This document shows, piece by piece, positions 46,674-58,400 of a stretch of DNA of 64,000 nucleotides; the first letter of the stretch is position 1; each line of letters opens with the position of its first letter. The stretch is from Hydractinia symbiolongicarpus (taxonomy: Eukaryota; Cnidaria; Hydrozoa; Anthoathecata; Hydractiniidae), in NCBI RefSeq assembly GCF_029227915.1, contig NC_079878.1:10788001-10852000 (forward strand), read 5' to 3'. The notes beneath the pieces were generated by a model. That model had not been told where the DNA came from. It saw only the letters and a program-made list of their open reading frames with translations, and did not search any database. A program made the translations under genes and the position numbers.

Positions 46674-47181
46674 GGTTAAACTGTAACACATATTTGGGCA
46701 TATTAGATAATTATAACACGCGTTTTTATGTGCCACTTTCTTATAACTAAGCGCTTATTTAGGTGACGCTTAATCGGTAACTTACCCTAATCACTTGCCT
46801 AAGTTCTTTTCGTAAAATTTCATTTGTTGAAACGTATGGGTTGAGCATATAATAAACAACGGAATTGGTGTTACTTCTTTGGTTAAATTTACACAATATT
46901 CGCGGATATTACTACGCACGCAGCTCATTAACGAGGTTCTCGTGCGCGCGGCTAATGGCATTTTCGTTCAAAACAATTCTTAAATTCGTGAAAATTACCA
47001 CAATACAAACGTTTACGTCTTCTTCCTACCAAATAAACCATTGCACGATGCTGGAAACCTACTAATTTTGAGAAAATTCGCGGTCACTCTCTGCTTTTTC
47101 GCCAAACTTCCGACAGCAGTGTCCGAATTAATTAACGTTATACTTTGACACGTTCTCGTAAATTCTCCATCTTGCGAGCTA

Positions 47182-48501
47182 CCTTATCGGACAAAACTGT
47201 CGGACAAAATTTTTCTTTGGTGACGAAAATTATGTCCAACGAAAATTTTGCCCGACGAATAAATTTGTCTAAAATCAAATTTTCTAATATTTAAAAATTT
47301 ACATATAGATCTTGAAAACTCATATAAGTTATACTCTGTTGATAGAATTTTATAGGCAACCAACTGGTCCTTTTTCAAAAAAATTTATTGAAATTCATGC
47401 CAAGGACTCAAAATCTCATTGACTTGGAATGCTTTTTTGACCTAATAATTGCTTTCCTCCTTCAGAATTCGAACTTATGGAAGCAATAAAACTAAATTTA
47501 ATCACAAGCATGAGAAAACCAAAAGTAAATCCCTCTTGCCTTAAGGTGTAAAACTTTCAAACAAACCTTTAGGCTTTTGGGAGGAATTTTCAAGAAAAAA
47601 CAATCACAAGCATTAAAAAAACAATTCCTTTCACTTCTGACAGTTACATGCTTTTAAACGGATCTTCAGCTATCTCTACAACAGATTGTGCGCTCTCCAG
47701 CTGCATCGAACCCGTTGATGATCATTTCTGATTCGTTGCTTAAATGGTGGTAAAGTTGAACGATCCAGGATGCGTGCAATGGTTATAAATCCGCAGGATT
47801 AATGCCTTGTTTCAACTGAATTGTCACTTGATTTGAAAACCACTCATTGCACAAACTTTGAATGAAGGCTTTATCAGCTTTATTTACACTAATATCCAGA
47901 GGTTGAAATTTATTTGCCAGGTTGTGCGGAACGATTACGATCTGGCAGTTATTTTTTGACCAAATATCCTTCAATTTATCGTTATCTTGACCTTTGAACG
48001 TATCCATAAAATAAGCGAATAGTGTTCAATTGGATACCCATTTTCCATTTTAACTTTATTAGGGTATAGAGATGATTTCCTCAAAAAACTCAACCGATTA
48101 TTCCAAAGGGTAAAAGGAAAAAGCCGTCAATCATATACGAGACGTCATCAGAATCGTTCAAAATTGAGATCTGTAGTAAAGTGGTTAAACCAAGGGAAAA
48201 AACTTGTATCGTATCGTATTCATCACCGAATCATAAGAAAATGATGAAACCGTAGCGTAGAAAAAAATTAATCTTATATTACAAAATTACTTACCTTTTA
48301 TGCTATATTTATTTGTAGAAGATAGGTTTGCTAAGGATATATAACGTTTGTGGTATTTGTTTTCACCTGTATATTAGCTGATTGAAGTTTTAATAAAAAA
48401 TAAGAAAAATCCAAAATGGACAAAATTTTTCGTCGGGCGAAAGTGACGAAAATTTCTGGAGGCGACGAAAATTTTGTCCGACAAAGTTTTGTCCGATAAG
48501 G
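47182..48501 (-). mobile_element. Pogo/Tc1-mariner-like DNA transposon, 1320 bp, decayed
   Basis: Inverted ends CCTTATCGGACAAAACT on both sides, followed by TCGGACAAAATTTT in each arm; arms extend imperfectly to about 85 bp. TA flanks both ends (47180-47181, 48502-48503), the target site of the Tc1/mariner/pogo superfamily. The interior carries a minus-strand DDE transposase relic. It is too short for an intact element, so internally deleted and inactive. Confidence 0.8.
47650..48010 (-). pseudogene. Transposase relic (DDE, Tigger/jerky-like)
   Basis: Fragments on the minus strand: FMDTFKGQ (second catalytic Asp context), IVIVPHNLANKFQPLDISVN, FIQSLCNEWF and GINPADL, then an in-frame TAA near 47783, then HASWIVQLYHHL, GFDAAG and, after a frame change, VVEIAEDPFKSM. 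VP-x-N-x4-QPLD-x-SVN is characteristic of CENP-B/pogo-class transposases. At least one stop and one frameshift; the N-terminal DNA-binding part is missing. Confidence 0.75.
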
Positions 48502-48503
48502 TA

Positions 48504-50129
48504 TCTGTAAAAAAGCACCAGAGGATGTGTTTGGCGCGTTTCTTTCTTTCGGCAATCAATCAGGCTTCTACATATTAGAAGCGGTTACGATCGTAGCAAG
48601 ACCGCTAGGTAGACTGTAAATTCCTGCGCATATAAATAACGGCGATGCAAAGAAAACAGCCGCAGAGTTTTAGGTTGCTTTTTAACCGAGATTATCAAAG
48701 CAGATTTGCAAAATTGAGGTTCGTCAATTAAACCTATATTTTCGCAAAATAAACATTCTGGAAAAGAATAATTTCGCGATTACCTTATTTTAAAACATTT
48801 AGGGGGCGCTTAATCCCGTAAAAGAAAATTTGTTATAGGTAGTTCGTGCATACTTGCTATTTGATTAAAAATTTTGCGGGTATAAAATTTTGTCAAATAA
48901 AATTTCGCGAATTTTGTGAAAAAGTGATAAATTTAAAACTTTCAAGATATCCAAAGTTTTATTAAAATAGTAATATCATCCGACAACACAGTTCACAACA
49001 TATTGCACTCCAAACATGTTTGCCGTCCATAAACCACGGTTGCCGAAATAATGATTCCGTGTAAACAAGTCTCAAAATATATGATTGTTAAAAACTCGTT
49101 GGATAAACGACGGATGTGGTCAACGTTACTGCATTTTGTTCTTTAACATGAAATAATATCGATTTGATTTATCGATTACTGAGGATTTCTAACCCTGCGT
49201 GTGACGTCAGGTCCATCAGCTAGCCATTCCAATTCTCGAGATTGGTATTTCTTCCATGTCAACAAATGATAAACATCAACAATTACTGATTCGTGTATAA
49301 AAAAGTGCTATTAAAAATAAGATGTCTTTGTGCTTTGAGGAAAGAGTTTTTGTTAAAATTAATTTGCCCCTTATTTTAAAAATAAGTTCCCCAAAAATCA
49401 AAAAAAATATAAAAAAAAGACAATTTTGGTGCTTCGAACCGCAAAAACTTGTTTGTGGACGGACAATATGCATCGCAAATCTCAAGACTTCTCTTCAACA
49501 CAAAGGTTGTGAAAATACAAGACTGTTTTTTGGGTTAGAATTTGATAATCTCATCCCAAATCGACCTACGTCTAATTAGACGCACGCTTATTGGAATTCT
49601 GGTAACATTCTCATTAGCAGATTTTTAAAACAGAAGTATCGGACACTCCATCGCATATGTTTTACGAATACTAAATGAATAAAACTAGAGGCATTAAAAC
49701 CATGTAAAGATTCAAGCGAATTCTTTTTTCATTTTTCTTTCTGAAATAAAATAATGTATTAGTTAGACAGGTCATAATGCATTTAATTGGTGATTAAATT
49801 CAATAATAAACTAATTTTCAAAATCAATTCATTAGAGAGTAATACAACCAATTAACATATACTCATGAAATTGATGGAAAACAAACACACAAAACCGTGC
49901 TAACAATTTGAATATAGCACAAAATAGGACATTTAGTTAGCAATTCTTTTGTATGATAAATAGCCTGCTGTGGAATCAGATAACTTTATAATAGACAACT
50001 TTTAAAAAACAATTAAAAACCTTGATAAAAAATAAAGTGTAGATTTTTTGGAGGTTAAACGTTTATAAACACGCACATATGTTTAACACGCTGTCGCTCG
50101 CGCGCAAGATATAAAACAAGTTTTACATC
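48504..50129. other. Spacer, no gene seen
   Basis: AT-rich with scattered TTCGCGAA-type words (48730-48920). Frames at 49276-49579 on both strands overlap an A/T-rich low-complexity stretch and have no motif. No promoter for the following ORF could be fixed: a TATAAAA at 50109-50115 is too near the ATG to act as a usual TATA box. Confidence 0.45.
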
Positions 50130-50828
50130 ATGTCGTGTTACTGGTGTTCGACGTGTACGACAATGTTTACTAATGACGCCGACCATAATGATCATAACGT
50201 CACGACACTTGGAGAAAACGGAGCCAAAACAATTCAATGTCTCGACGAGATTATCGAATTCGGATTGACAAGTTTGCAGAAACTCGAAAGCAATCTCGAT
50301 AACGCACGTACAGTGAATAACGATATACAATCGATGAAAGAAAAATTCACAGAAAACCTTCGTGCGAGGATCGAACGGATTGTGAAAGATTTACGTATCG
50401 CGTTGGATGATCATGCCATGCTTTTAATGGGCGACGTCGACAAAAAAGTTAGCGAAACTGAACACCTAGCTCAAGACATCATTAAAAAATCGACCCTCAA
50501 GTTAGACACAGCTAAACAGTTCATCCAAAAAGCCGCGACAGTTCTGCCGACCGACGACGGTAGGTTTGACGAACGTCAAATAACGGATTTGTACAATTTT
50601 TATAAAGCACTCGAGAAGGTGAACCAGCAAAAAGAGGAAAACGTAAAAATGGTTGACGTGAAGATAAAATATCCGAACTCTATGAAAACTAAAATCGAGT
50701 GTGCTCAGCTGGCGCAAAGAATTATTGGTGAAATTGACAGTACAAAACGACCCAGTTTGCTAAATTCTCAAAGACCAAGCATTGACATGGTCAACCTGAG
50801 GGATTTTGAAACAAGCAGTGGTCATTAG
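50130..50828 (+). CDS. B-box/coiled-coil (TRIM-like) protein, single exon
   Basis: 232 residues, ATG at 50130, stop TAG. Composition and codon use are clearly protein-like and more GC-rich than the surroundings. The N-terminus has CYWCSTC, then NDADHNDHN, resembling the second half of a B-box zinc finger (C-x2-C ... D-x2-H-x2-H); the first half is absent. The rest is a long helical coiled coil (from about residue 30 to 200: heptads with EIIEFGLTSLQKLE, RIERIVKDLRIALDD, FYKALEKVNQQ), like the BBC domain of TRIM proteins, and a short Ser-rich tail (RPSLLNSQRPS). No RING, NHL or SPRY is seen. Intronless, so perhaps a retrocopy or one exon of a larger gene. Ubiquitin-ligase function cannot be claimed. 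Confidence 0.7.
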   Translation: MSCYWCSTCTTMFTNDADHNDHNVTTLGENGAKTIQCLDEIIEFGLTSLQKLESNLDNARTVNNDIQSMKEKFTENLRARIERIVKDLRIALDDHAMLLMGDVDKKVSETEHLAQDIIKKSTLKLDTAKQFIQKAATVLPTDDGRFDERQITDLYNFYKALEKVNQQKEENVKMVDVKIKYPNSMKTKIECAQLAQRIIGEIDSTKRPSLLNSQRPSIDMVNLRDFETSSGH

Positions 50829-52409
50829 AATATACATTTTATTGTCTACGTGCGCTTAGTCACAATGTAACGCATTTTTACCAGAAATAGTTCACTCAAT
50901 CAGTAACTACTCTTCGCGGTTATTTTACACGTTTTTTATCGCAGTGATTCTATAAGTTGTTCTCGAGCACCGTATTGTTTTGTTCCTGTAACAACTTTGC
51001 AATTTTTGTAAAAAAGACAAAACCAATCACCTTCAGCGTCATAAAAGTGTGAAAACTTCGTATAAATCAAATTCACGTCAAACAAACCAATTTGCTGTAT
51101 GGATAATTCCACTGAACTTACATTTTAGTGGCTACACAATTCATTACAAGTCATCTACATCGTTATATAATGCTGAAGCATGCTGGGAGATATGCACAGC
51201 GCGGCGCGTAATTATTCAATAATTCAAATTGAGGAAAAAAACGCTGCAAATCTAGGCTGCTCACAACATAAACTCAGTAAGGAGTGAAGCACGGGAATTT
51301 TTGGGGTTTAACAGTCTTAAGGAACTAGCGGGGTAGAATTTTTAACAAACATGTTTTTATAAATCCATATAAACAGAATATTTTAGGCTTCGACAACGAT
51401 CTGAGGCTAGATCCGCAAAATAACCTTGGAGTCCTAAACTATCTTTTTCTTAATAGAAACAGACAGGGATCTAGGACCCTGTCTCGCAACGGGGCGGGGT
51501 CCCCAGCCTGGCTAGCACAAAGGCAATGCATATTCAACATTGCCTTAAAGAGCTTTAATCAGGCATTGTACCTACTGTGGAAATGAAAAGATTTCTACCT
51601 ATGGAAAAAATATAATTAAGAACTGCAGATAAGCTTCTTAGGAACAAAGTAACCACATTACTTGAATAATGTTAATCTAACATAAAAGCGCGTGCCATGA
51701 AATTCAAAAGAAACTATTATCGATTTTATTTAATCAAAAAAGGCCCAAAATCAGGGCTTAGAACATACTGTGTTCAAGGCATTCATTATTAAAACTGCAT
51801 TGGGGTCTAATAAAACGATTATAACACTTTGGAATGTTTCCAAACGTAATAAAAAAAAACATTACTACCTTACAATAATATTATCACAAATTACAACTGT
51901 CAAACAGCCATTATGAATGATCTCTACCCAGAAATGATCCATACTTATGATTAAATTTCACAACATTAAAATTGAACCTAGAATACTTGTGAAAACTACT
52001 TGATATCTATTGCAGAAATAGGCTTAAATTATTCATGGCGAATGTTTTCTAAGCCAGTGCCCCAGCTCATAGATGAACCACTTGATAACAAGTAAAAATG
52101 GGGAATAGATTTTTCAAAAATTGCACCTTTTTTGATAGATCTACTAAAACAGCGTCGCCAAAGCAGTTGGGTGCGTTATAAAATGTAGGACATAGGAAAA
52201 AAAAACACGACTTAATTGAAAATAAGAAATACAATGAAATTTTGTGTTATAACGTCAGCATAAAAAATTTCTGGTACTGCATTTTTTGGGCCGGGTGATG
52301 TTTCTTCTTTTAAAAAAACACGATCTTTAAAAATAATTTCTTTCTTTGTTATGATGCTATGACTTCTTAACCACGACAGTACTTCACCTGCATGCAAAAT
52401 CTGAGTCGT
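50829..52409. other. Spacer and likely 3' UTR of the YLPM1 homologue
   Basis: No coding exon recognised. Contains a GACAGGG...CCCTGTC inverted repeat near 51467-51483 and GC-rich text at 51484-51510. The only minus-strand AATAAA noticed is at 51725-51730, about 680 bases past the YLPM1 stop. Confidence 0.4.
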
Positions 52410-55400
52410 TCAGTATCTAGGAAGAGAAAAACATATGGGATAACATAGATCGAACAGCGCATCACTACTGGTAGACAACATTTAGGTAGCTCTTGGCAGA
52501 AACACAACAACAGCAACGACAACAAAAACAAAAACACGAGAAGACCTTTGTAACGTGAGTAATCCAGTAAAGAAACATAAGAAACAATTACCATATGAAA
52601 ATCAAAAACATTTGGAACATTCAAACATCCAAGATCTATTGCACACAAAATATACACCATGTAAAAAAATAAAACAAAATCTAAACTGCACTACTTCGTT
52701 ACCTTCAGCTTGCATTGTAGATCGAAATACATCACTTCATTCCCAAGCATTATTCTGCTCACTTCAGTAATTATTTTTCGCGCTTAATTATGCCAAAATA
52801 TTAAAAAAAAACTGCGCTATTTTTTGGCGCTAACATGAATCCAGCTAGCTAACATAACGCGCGAAATTAGAAACTGTTACGTTTCGTAAATACTTCTCAC
52901 ACAAACATGCAATTTCTTGCAAATTTATATGGGCTTTACTATCGTTTTTATTCTACCCTCCAAACTTTATGCGCCCTTTGCGCGTTTATAGAGGGTTACC
53001 GGGGCTTTATTTTAGACTTGTTCAGTCAGACTTGCTTATACTTACTTGGGTATTTGAGCGTTTGGATCAGTGAGGATATTCCAATCCATTCCAATTGAAA
53101 ACCCGATCTTTCTTTGGTGATCAATTTGTTTCTTTTGTTCAATATCGGCCCAACGAACCTGCAAGATATCGTGTTAATTCGCAAAAACTTGTCGTTCATC
53201 ACGAACTGTTCTCGCGACGCCTCGTGTTAGAACGAAGTAAAAGATATGATCACAATCGTTAGGGTTTGAAAACAACAACAAAAACATATTCTTAGAGTTC
53301 CATGGACATTGGTCTAGCCTTTTTCTTGCTATTAAGGATTGAACACGGTGACCACTCAAATTGCAAAAGAAGTTTTTTAAACAGTTTTGATGACAAAATT
53401 AAGAGACGCGAGGACATAATATGCAAATATTATATACACCCCACACTTTTTTGTATGGAAATGCATATAAACATAAATACTCCAAATAGAATGAATAAAA
53501 TATTGAACATATAGAATGGAAAATTTTGAAAGTTGCGCTTTCATAAATGTTTTCCGAGGAAACCTGAGGATATAAAATTTAGAAGACATTTGAGAAGTTT
53601 TGAGAAGGCGACTTTGAAGTTGAAAACTATGAACTCTATGTAAATGTTTTCTTATATACATAGCTACCGACAGCAGGTGGCAATACAACAAAGTCACTTC
53701 TCCCCGTCCCTCTGCAGATAAAAAAGGCATTCATACCCTCTTTTTTCCCAATCTCATATCAGCCTCTTTTTCACCATACGGATCATCCTCTTCTTCGTCA
53801 TCAGCTTCAGGAAATATCGGAGAAACGTTCCCCTTCGGCTTTCTCTTTATGATACCGTCAAGTTTGGCTGATGCACAAAAAAAATATGACTATATGGTCT
53901 CTACAGATGCATGAAAAAATATGCATATGCTGAGAGAAAGATGCTCTTATTTTGGTCAGGAATATGAAACCACATTGAAGTTTATTTTTATAAATACAGT
54001 ACGGTTTTGTTACGCTTTGAAATTAAAAAAATTAAACTCACCAAGTGTTTCTTCTTTTGATGTCTCCCATCGACTTTTAGGAATATGGAAACTCTAATGA
54101 TAGATAAAATTTAAAGATAAAAAGCAATGCTTAACAGAACACAAAACTGTGACGTCCTCAAACCCATGCTGGCAAAACTAGAAAGCGTGTGCAACATTTT
54201 TTGGGATATCTCCAAATTTTGGAGCCAAATTGTACACATGGTTTATAGTTTATGACCTGCATTCTGATTTAAACATCAAATTCTTATACAAGTTGTAACA
54301 AGTTGCAAATACAAGTAAAAACCGAGAAATAATAATTTTCTCAGATTAATATAATCAAACAAGCTACATTTCAATAAAAGATTACCAAACTGATTATGAT
54401 TATAATTACGAACTTAAAGGTGCCCACTCAATATTAACTAATTATTTTTCCTACTTTTCTAACAATTTTGTTACTGGAATTTCTGATATTTTTATAATTT
54501 TTTGGACTGCTTACGGTCTAAGTTATACTTTTGGAACCTTAAATCTCATTAAAAAATGTAAATTTATGTTACAGATTGTTAAAAATTGTTTGAGAACAGA
54601 ACTGAATTCAAATCTTTTTCAAAATTCTAAAAAATGAAAATAGTTTTGACTAATCATTTGAATCTAAAATTCCTGACATCTCTGTCATTTTTCTTACACT
54701 TGTTCCTAACAATTTGACCTGTTTAATATATACTCGTAAGAAAAAAAAACAAAAAAAAGCTTCCATAAAACATTTCTGATTTTTCATGACCAAGTTATGT
54801 GAAGCTTTGTTGACATTGTATATTATCGCAACAATTCTGCCACAATATGATGTTCACTTCGAAGAAATAAAAAAAATACTAATAAATAGTACTAATAAAA
54901 ATAAAAATAACACACTGTAGGTAGCTCTTCATCCTCCTCTTCCTCTTTTTTTGTTTCAACGTTCGTGTCCTCCGCCACAGCTTCCTCCATCTCCACTTCA
55001 TCAATAGAAGCGTCCTGTAACAACTCAGATACATCCAGCCGCTTGTAATAAACAGGTGCTTTTTCCCATTTTTTCATCATCTTAAGAGACAGGAAATACA
55101 GACATTCTACATTTTGAAGAAATAACAACAAACTGTCAAATAACTCGTTAATACCTTTTGCACTTCCTCCTTTGGTCTTTTGTGAACACTTCTTTCTAAA
55201 CACGTATCTAGGTCGCCTTGCAATTCAGCAATAAACACCTAAGGTGGAGAGCGATTAAAAGAGTAATTATGAGACAAACAGGAAGTTTATAACGAAATAA
55301 AAAAAGCAGAAATGTTTTTTTTATTTTCATTCGAAATGTAACACAGGAGAAAATTAGAGAAATTACTCCAGATGTTTAGGAAAAATTTAACTATATATTT

Positions 55401-58400
55401 TGATAGGGCATCTGGCAAGTGTAAAACAACATGGTAAAACGAGTAATACATGGAAAAACAACCTCACGATATCTTGTCACACTTAAACCTGTCAGTAATA
55501 TGTTCAGGATTCAAGCTAAGCTTGCTAAAAGATAACCATAGCAAAAAGAGTGAAAAAAAAGTTAGAGAGAGAAAAATCTAACCTCGAATCCTTTGTGTTT
55601 AGCGTCACTCCAAAACTGATCAAAGTGACTCGTCTATAAAGATAGAAAATTATAATGTAGCCTAATATTAATTTACTAGTCCGCGGAAAATCCATGGGAG
55701 CTTTCTCGTCACAGTAAAGTCGATAAAAACATATCGCATTTGTTATTTTTTGCATCAAGATTTCGTGCGTAGTTAACACCGTTACGAACAGACAGACGGA
55801 CAACGGCTATTATTATAGAGACTAGTCGTTAGCCCGTGGAAAAATCCACGGGGTCGCCCGTCCTTCAAATTCACCTGTCGCAACAAAGTGGACAAAAATA
55901 TATCACATTTGGTATTGGTGTGCATTATAAAAATTTCCTGATTCCGTTACAGGACGCGGCTCTCACGGACACACAGACAAAATACGGCTATTATTAAAGA
56001 GACAAATAGATGAATTCTTTTTATGCTTATAAGCATACTTTTTTTAGTGCAGCACATTCAAAGATATCCGCTGCCATTTTTACCTTGTCGTTAATCGCGT
56101 CAACTATGACCATGGGAAAGAAGCCATCTACTAGTGTTTTATTAAAAGCTTTTAACAAGCTGCCTCTGTACGCCTTCTCCATATCCTCTTCAAATACATA
56201 TTCCTGTTTCTAAAAAAAAATATATATATATATTTCTAATTGAAACGTACCTTTATGAAACGGGCGATGTATTTTTAATTTGCACACATAACTTCTTACT
56301 TTACTAAAATCTTCTTACTAATACTCGGTCCACTCATGAAATGACACAGATAAAGTACACCTCCAGCAATTTTAATGAAATTTCTAGCCGAGGTGTACTA
56401 TGCTAAATTCTATATTCCACTAAAGATCGTTCGTCGCACGTATTTCCCGCATCGTAATTTCCTGCATCCTTGCCCACCTGCGCGATTAAAACGCCGTTCT
56501 CTATTACAATACCCCCCCTTTCGGTTTTTTAGATTGGCCCCTAGACCGACAGCAAATTGGTTAAGAATATGGCCTTCTTGCTGAGAGTCAATAGACGAGG
56601 ACACATTATTTGTTTATGATACCATCGTACCTATATTTACTTATATTCTATAGCCCTCGCCCCTCTGCCCTGACCACCCACCACCACATGCTTACCTATA
56701 GAAGTGCGAATACTAAACTAACCTTTACAGTAGCCGGTTTACTTTGTCCTGGAGGTGTCTCACTTGTCTCTACATCTTGCATGAAGTAATCATCGAGAGC
56801 TAGAATTCGAGGAGGCTGGGCACTATAATATGCTTCTTTGTCCTAAACCAAACAATAAACAAATTATTTACAACTATCCATTTTTCAAGATTTTTCTTGA
56901 AAATCAGTACGTGATTGGTCGAAAAAAAGGCTCGTAAAAAGTGACCACATTTTGGCTCGTTGATTAGACCTTTTTTACCGACTATTCATTTCTACCGACT
57001 TTTTTTACCAAGTATTTGTTTAGTGCATTAGGAACTTAATACCTGACACATTGGAAATTTTTTTTCTAACTTTTTTTTAGTTAAAATTATTATATAAATA
57101 GAAATTTTTTTTAAGAAATTCCTGTAAAATAAACAAGCATTTCAAAAATTCAGTCGGTGACTAACCGACTTACCGAACTAAACTTCTTTGAATAATTTTA
57201 CTGACTTTTCTTACTCCAACTTTTTTATCGATAAAGTATAATTTTCTCTGAGCAGACCGATAGAATAAACATCGATTTTAAAATTATGCCAAAGCCTTCA
57301 TCAAACAAAAATAAAATCAACTCTTTGCAACACACGTCGCGAACGACATTTATAAAGTTAAAATTTACCTTGATTAGACGGGCGATGTGAGATTTTCCCG
57401 AACCAGGTATGCCACGTAAAATGATAACGATCTAAGGAAACAATTAACACCGCTGACTTGTATTTCCATTGTGTGTTAGGGTTAACACACAATGGAAACA
57501 CCAGCCATACACGATTTGTTTTATAAGAAGCTAGTTTTTATAAGAACATCGAGCTTAAGATTTTGCCTAAAATTAAGAACATACCAAGAACGTACTCTGA
57601 ACGTATCCTGGATTGCTTCATAGTTTATCAGAATAAAAATTAATAAATTTCAAAATTGTTAAAAAACAATTTTATCTTATTATTTCTTCTTTTATATTTC
57701 TTTTGTATAAATAACTTCAACACCGTCTATTTGTTTCAGTCCTAAAAGTATCCATCATCATCCGCATGATCTTATATTTCCCTCATTTTTGAACACAAAT
57801 GAAGTTTTAGGCTTAAAAATTAATTTTCGCGAAGTTAGCAAGTCAAAATATTTCGCGAAAATTAAAATTCGTAAAAAAAAGAATTTGATAACATTTTGTT
57901 TCCTAATTTATACCGTGTTATGTAGGAGTCGAAAAATAATGAAGTTAAAATTTATATTTCACGGAGCTGTAGGTAAGTCAGAAAAATCAAAATTTCGCAG
58001 AAATTAATTTTTGAGAATTTCGATTTATTTTCGCGGGAACTGACTTGAAAATTAATTCCCTTAAGGTATTTAATATTGTATATGAAACACAAAGATAGGT
58101 GATAATAAAAACTCACATTTTTAGGTCTTCTTTCCCGTCCAGGTTTATCTAAAATATCAGCGGCAGATATGATTTCGGGTTTAAGTTCAGATTCCGGTAT
58201 ACGCAGCTCGGCAGCTGAGCGCTTATTTTCAAGTGGTGAACCAACATCTTTGTTGTACAACATTTCAAAATCGCGCATGCCTTCTCTATCTTTTCTTTCA
58301 CGCTCACGTTCTTCTATTCTTCGTAAATACTCAGACGGTGCCCCTCTTTTTGATGGAGCTTCAAGTTTTTTGTCTCGGGACTCGTACCTATCACGACCAT

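Larger units (their letters stand above)
41812..47181. other. Gene-poor region with orphan frames and short repeats
   Basis: Rich in TTCGCGAA-type motifs (42390-42560, 42880-42965). On the plus strand two open tails follow splice acceptors: after GCTAAG near 42719, ending AENPYINDR-like text then TAA at 42804, and after TTTTAG near 43009, ending DNYTYIK then TAA. A minus Cys-rich frame at 45737-45919 ends NCACCKCRPF. A frame near 44694-44880 on plus is open but looks like repeat. GC-rich patch at 45538-45570 (GGGGGTGCAGGGGGCAGCCC). None can be joined into a gene. Confidence 0.4.

Noticed and set aside
46275-46736. 153-codon minus frame and 112-codon plus frame
   Set aside because: Both run through the foldback element and mirror each other; no motif or splice support.
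52555-52770. 71-codon plus frame antisense in the last YLPM1 intron
   Set aside because: Reasonable composition but no motif, no acceptor or promoter; kept out for lack of support.
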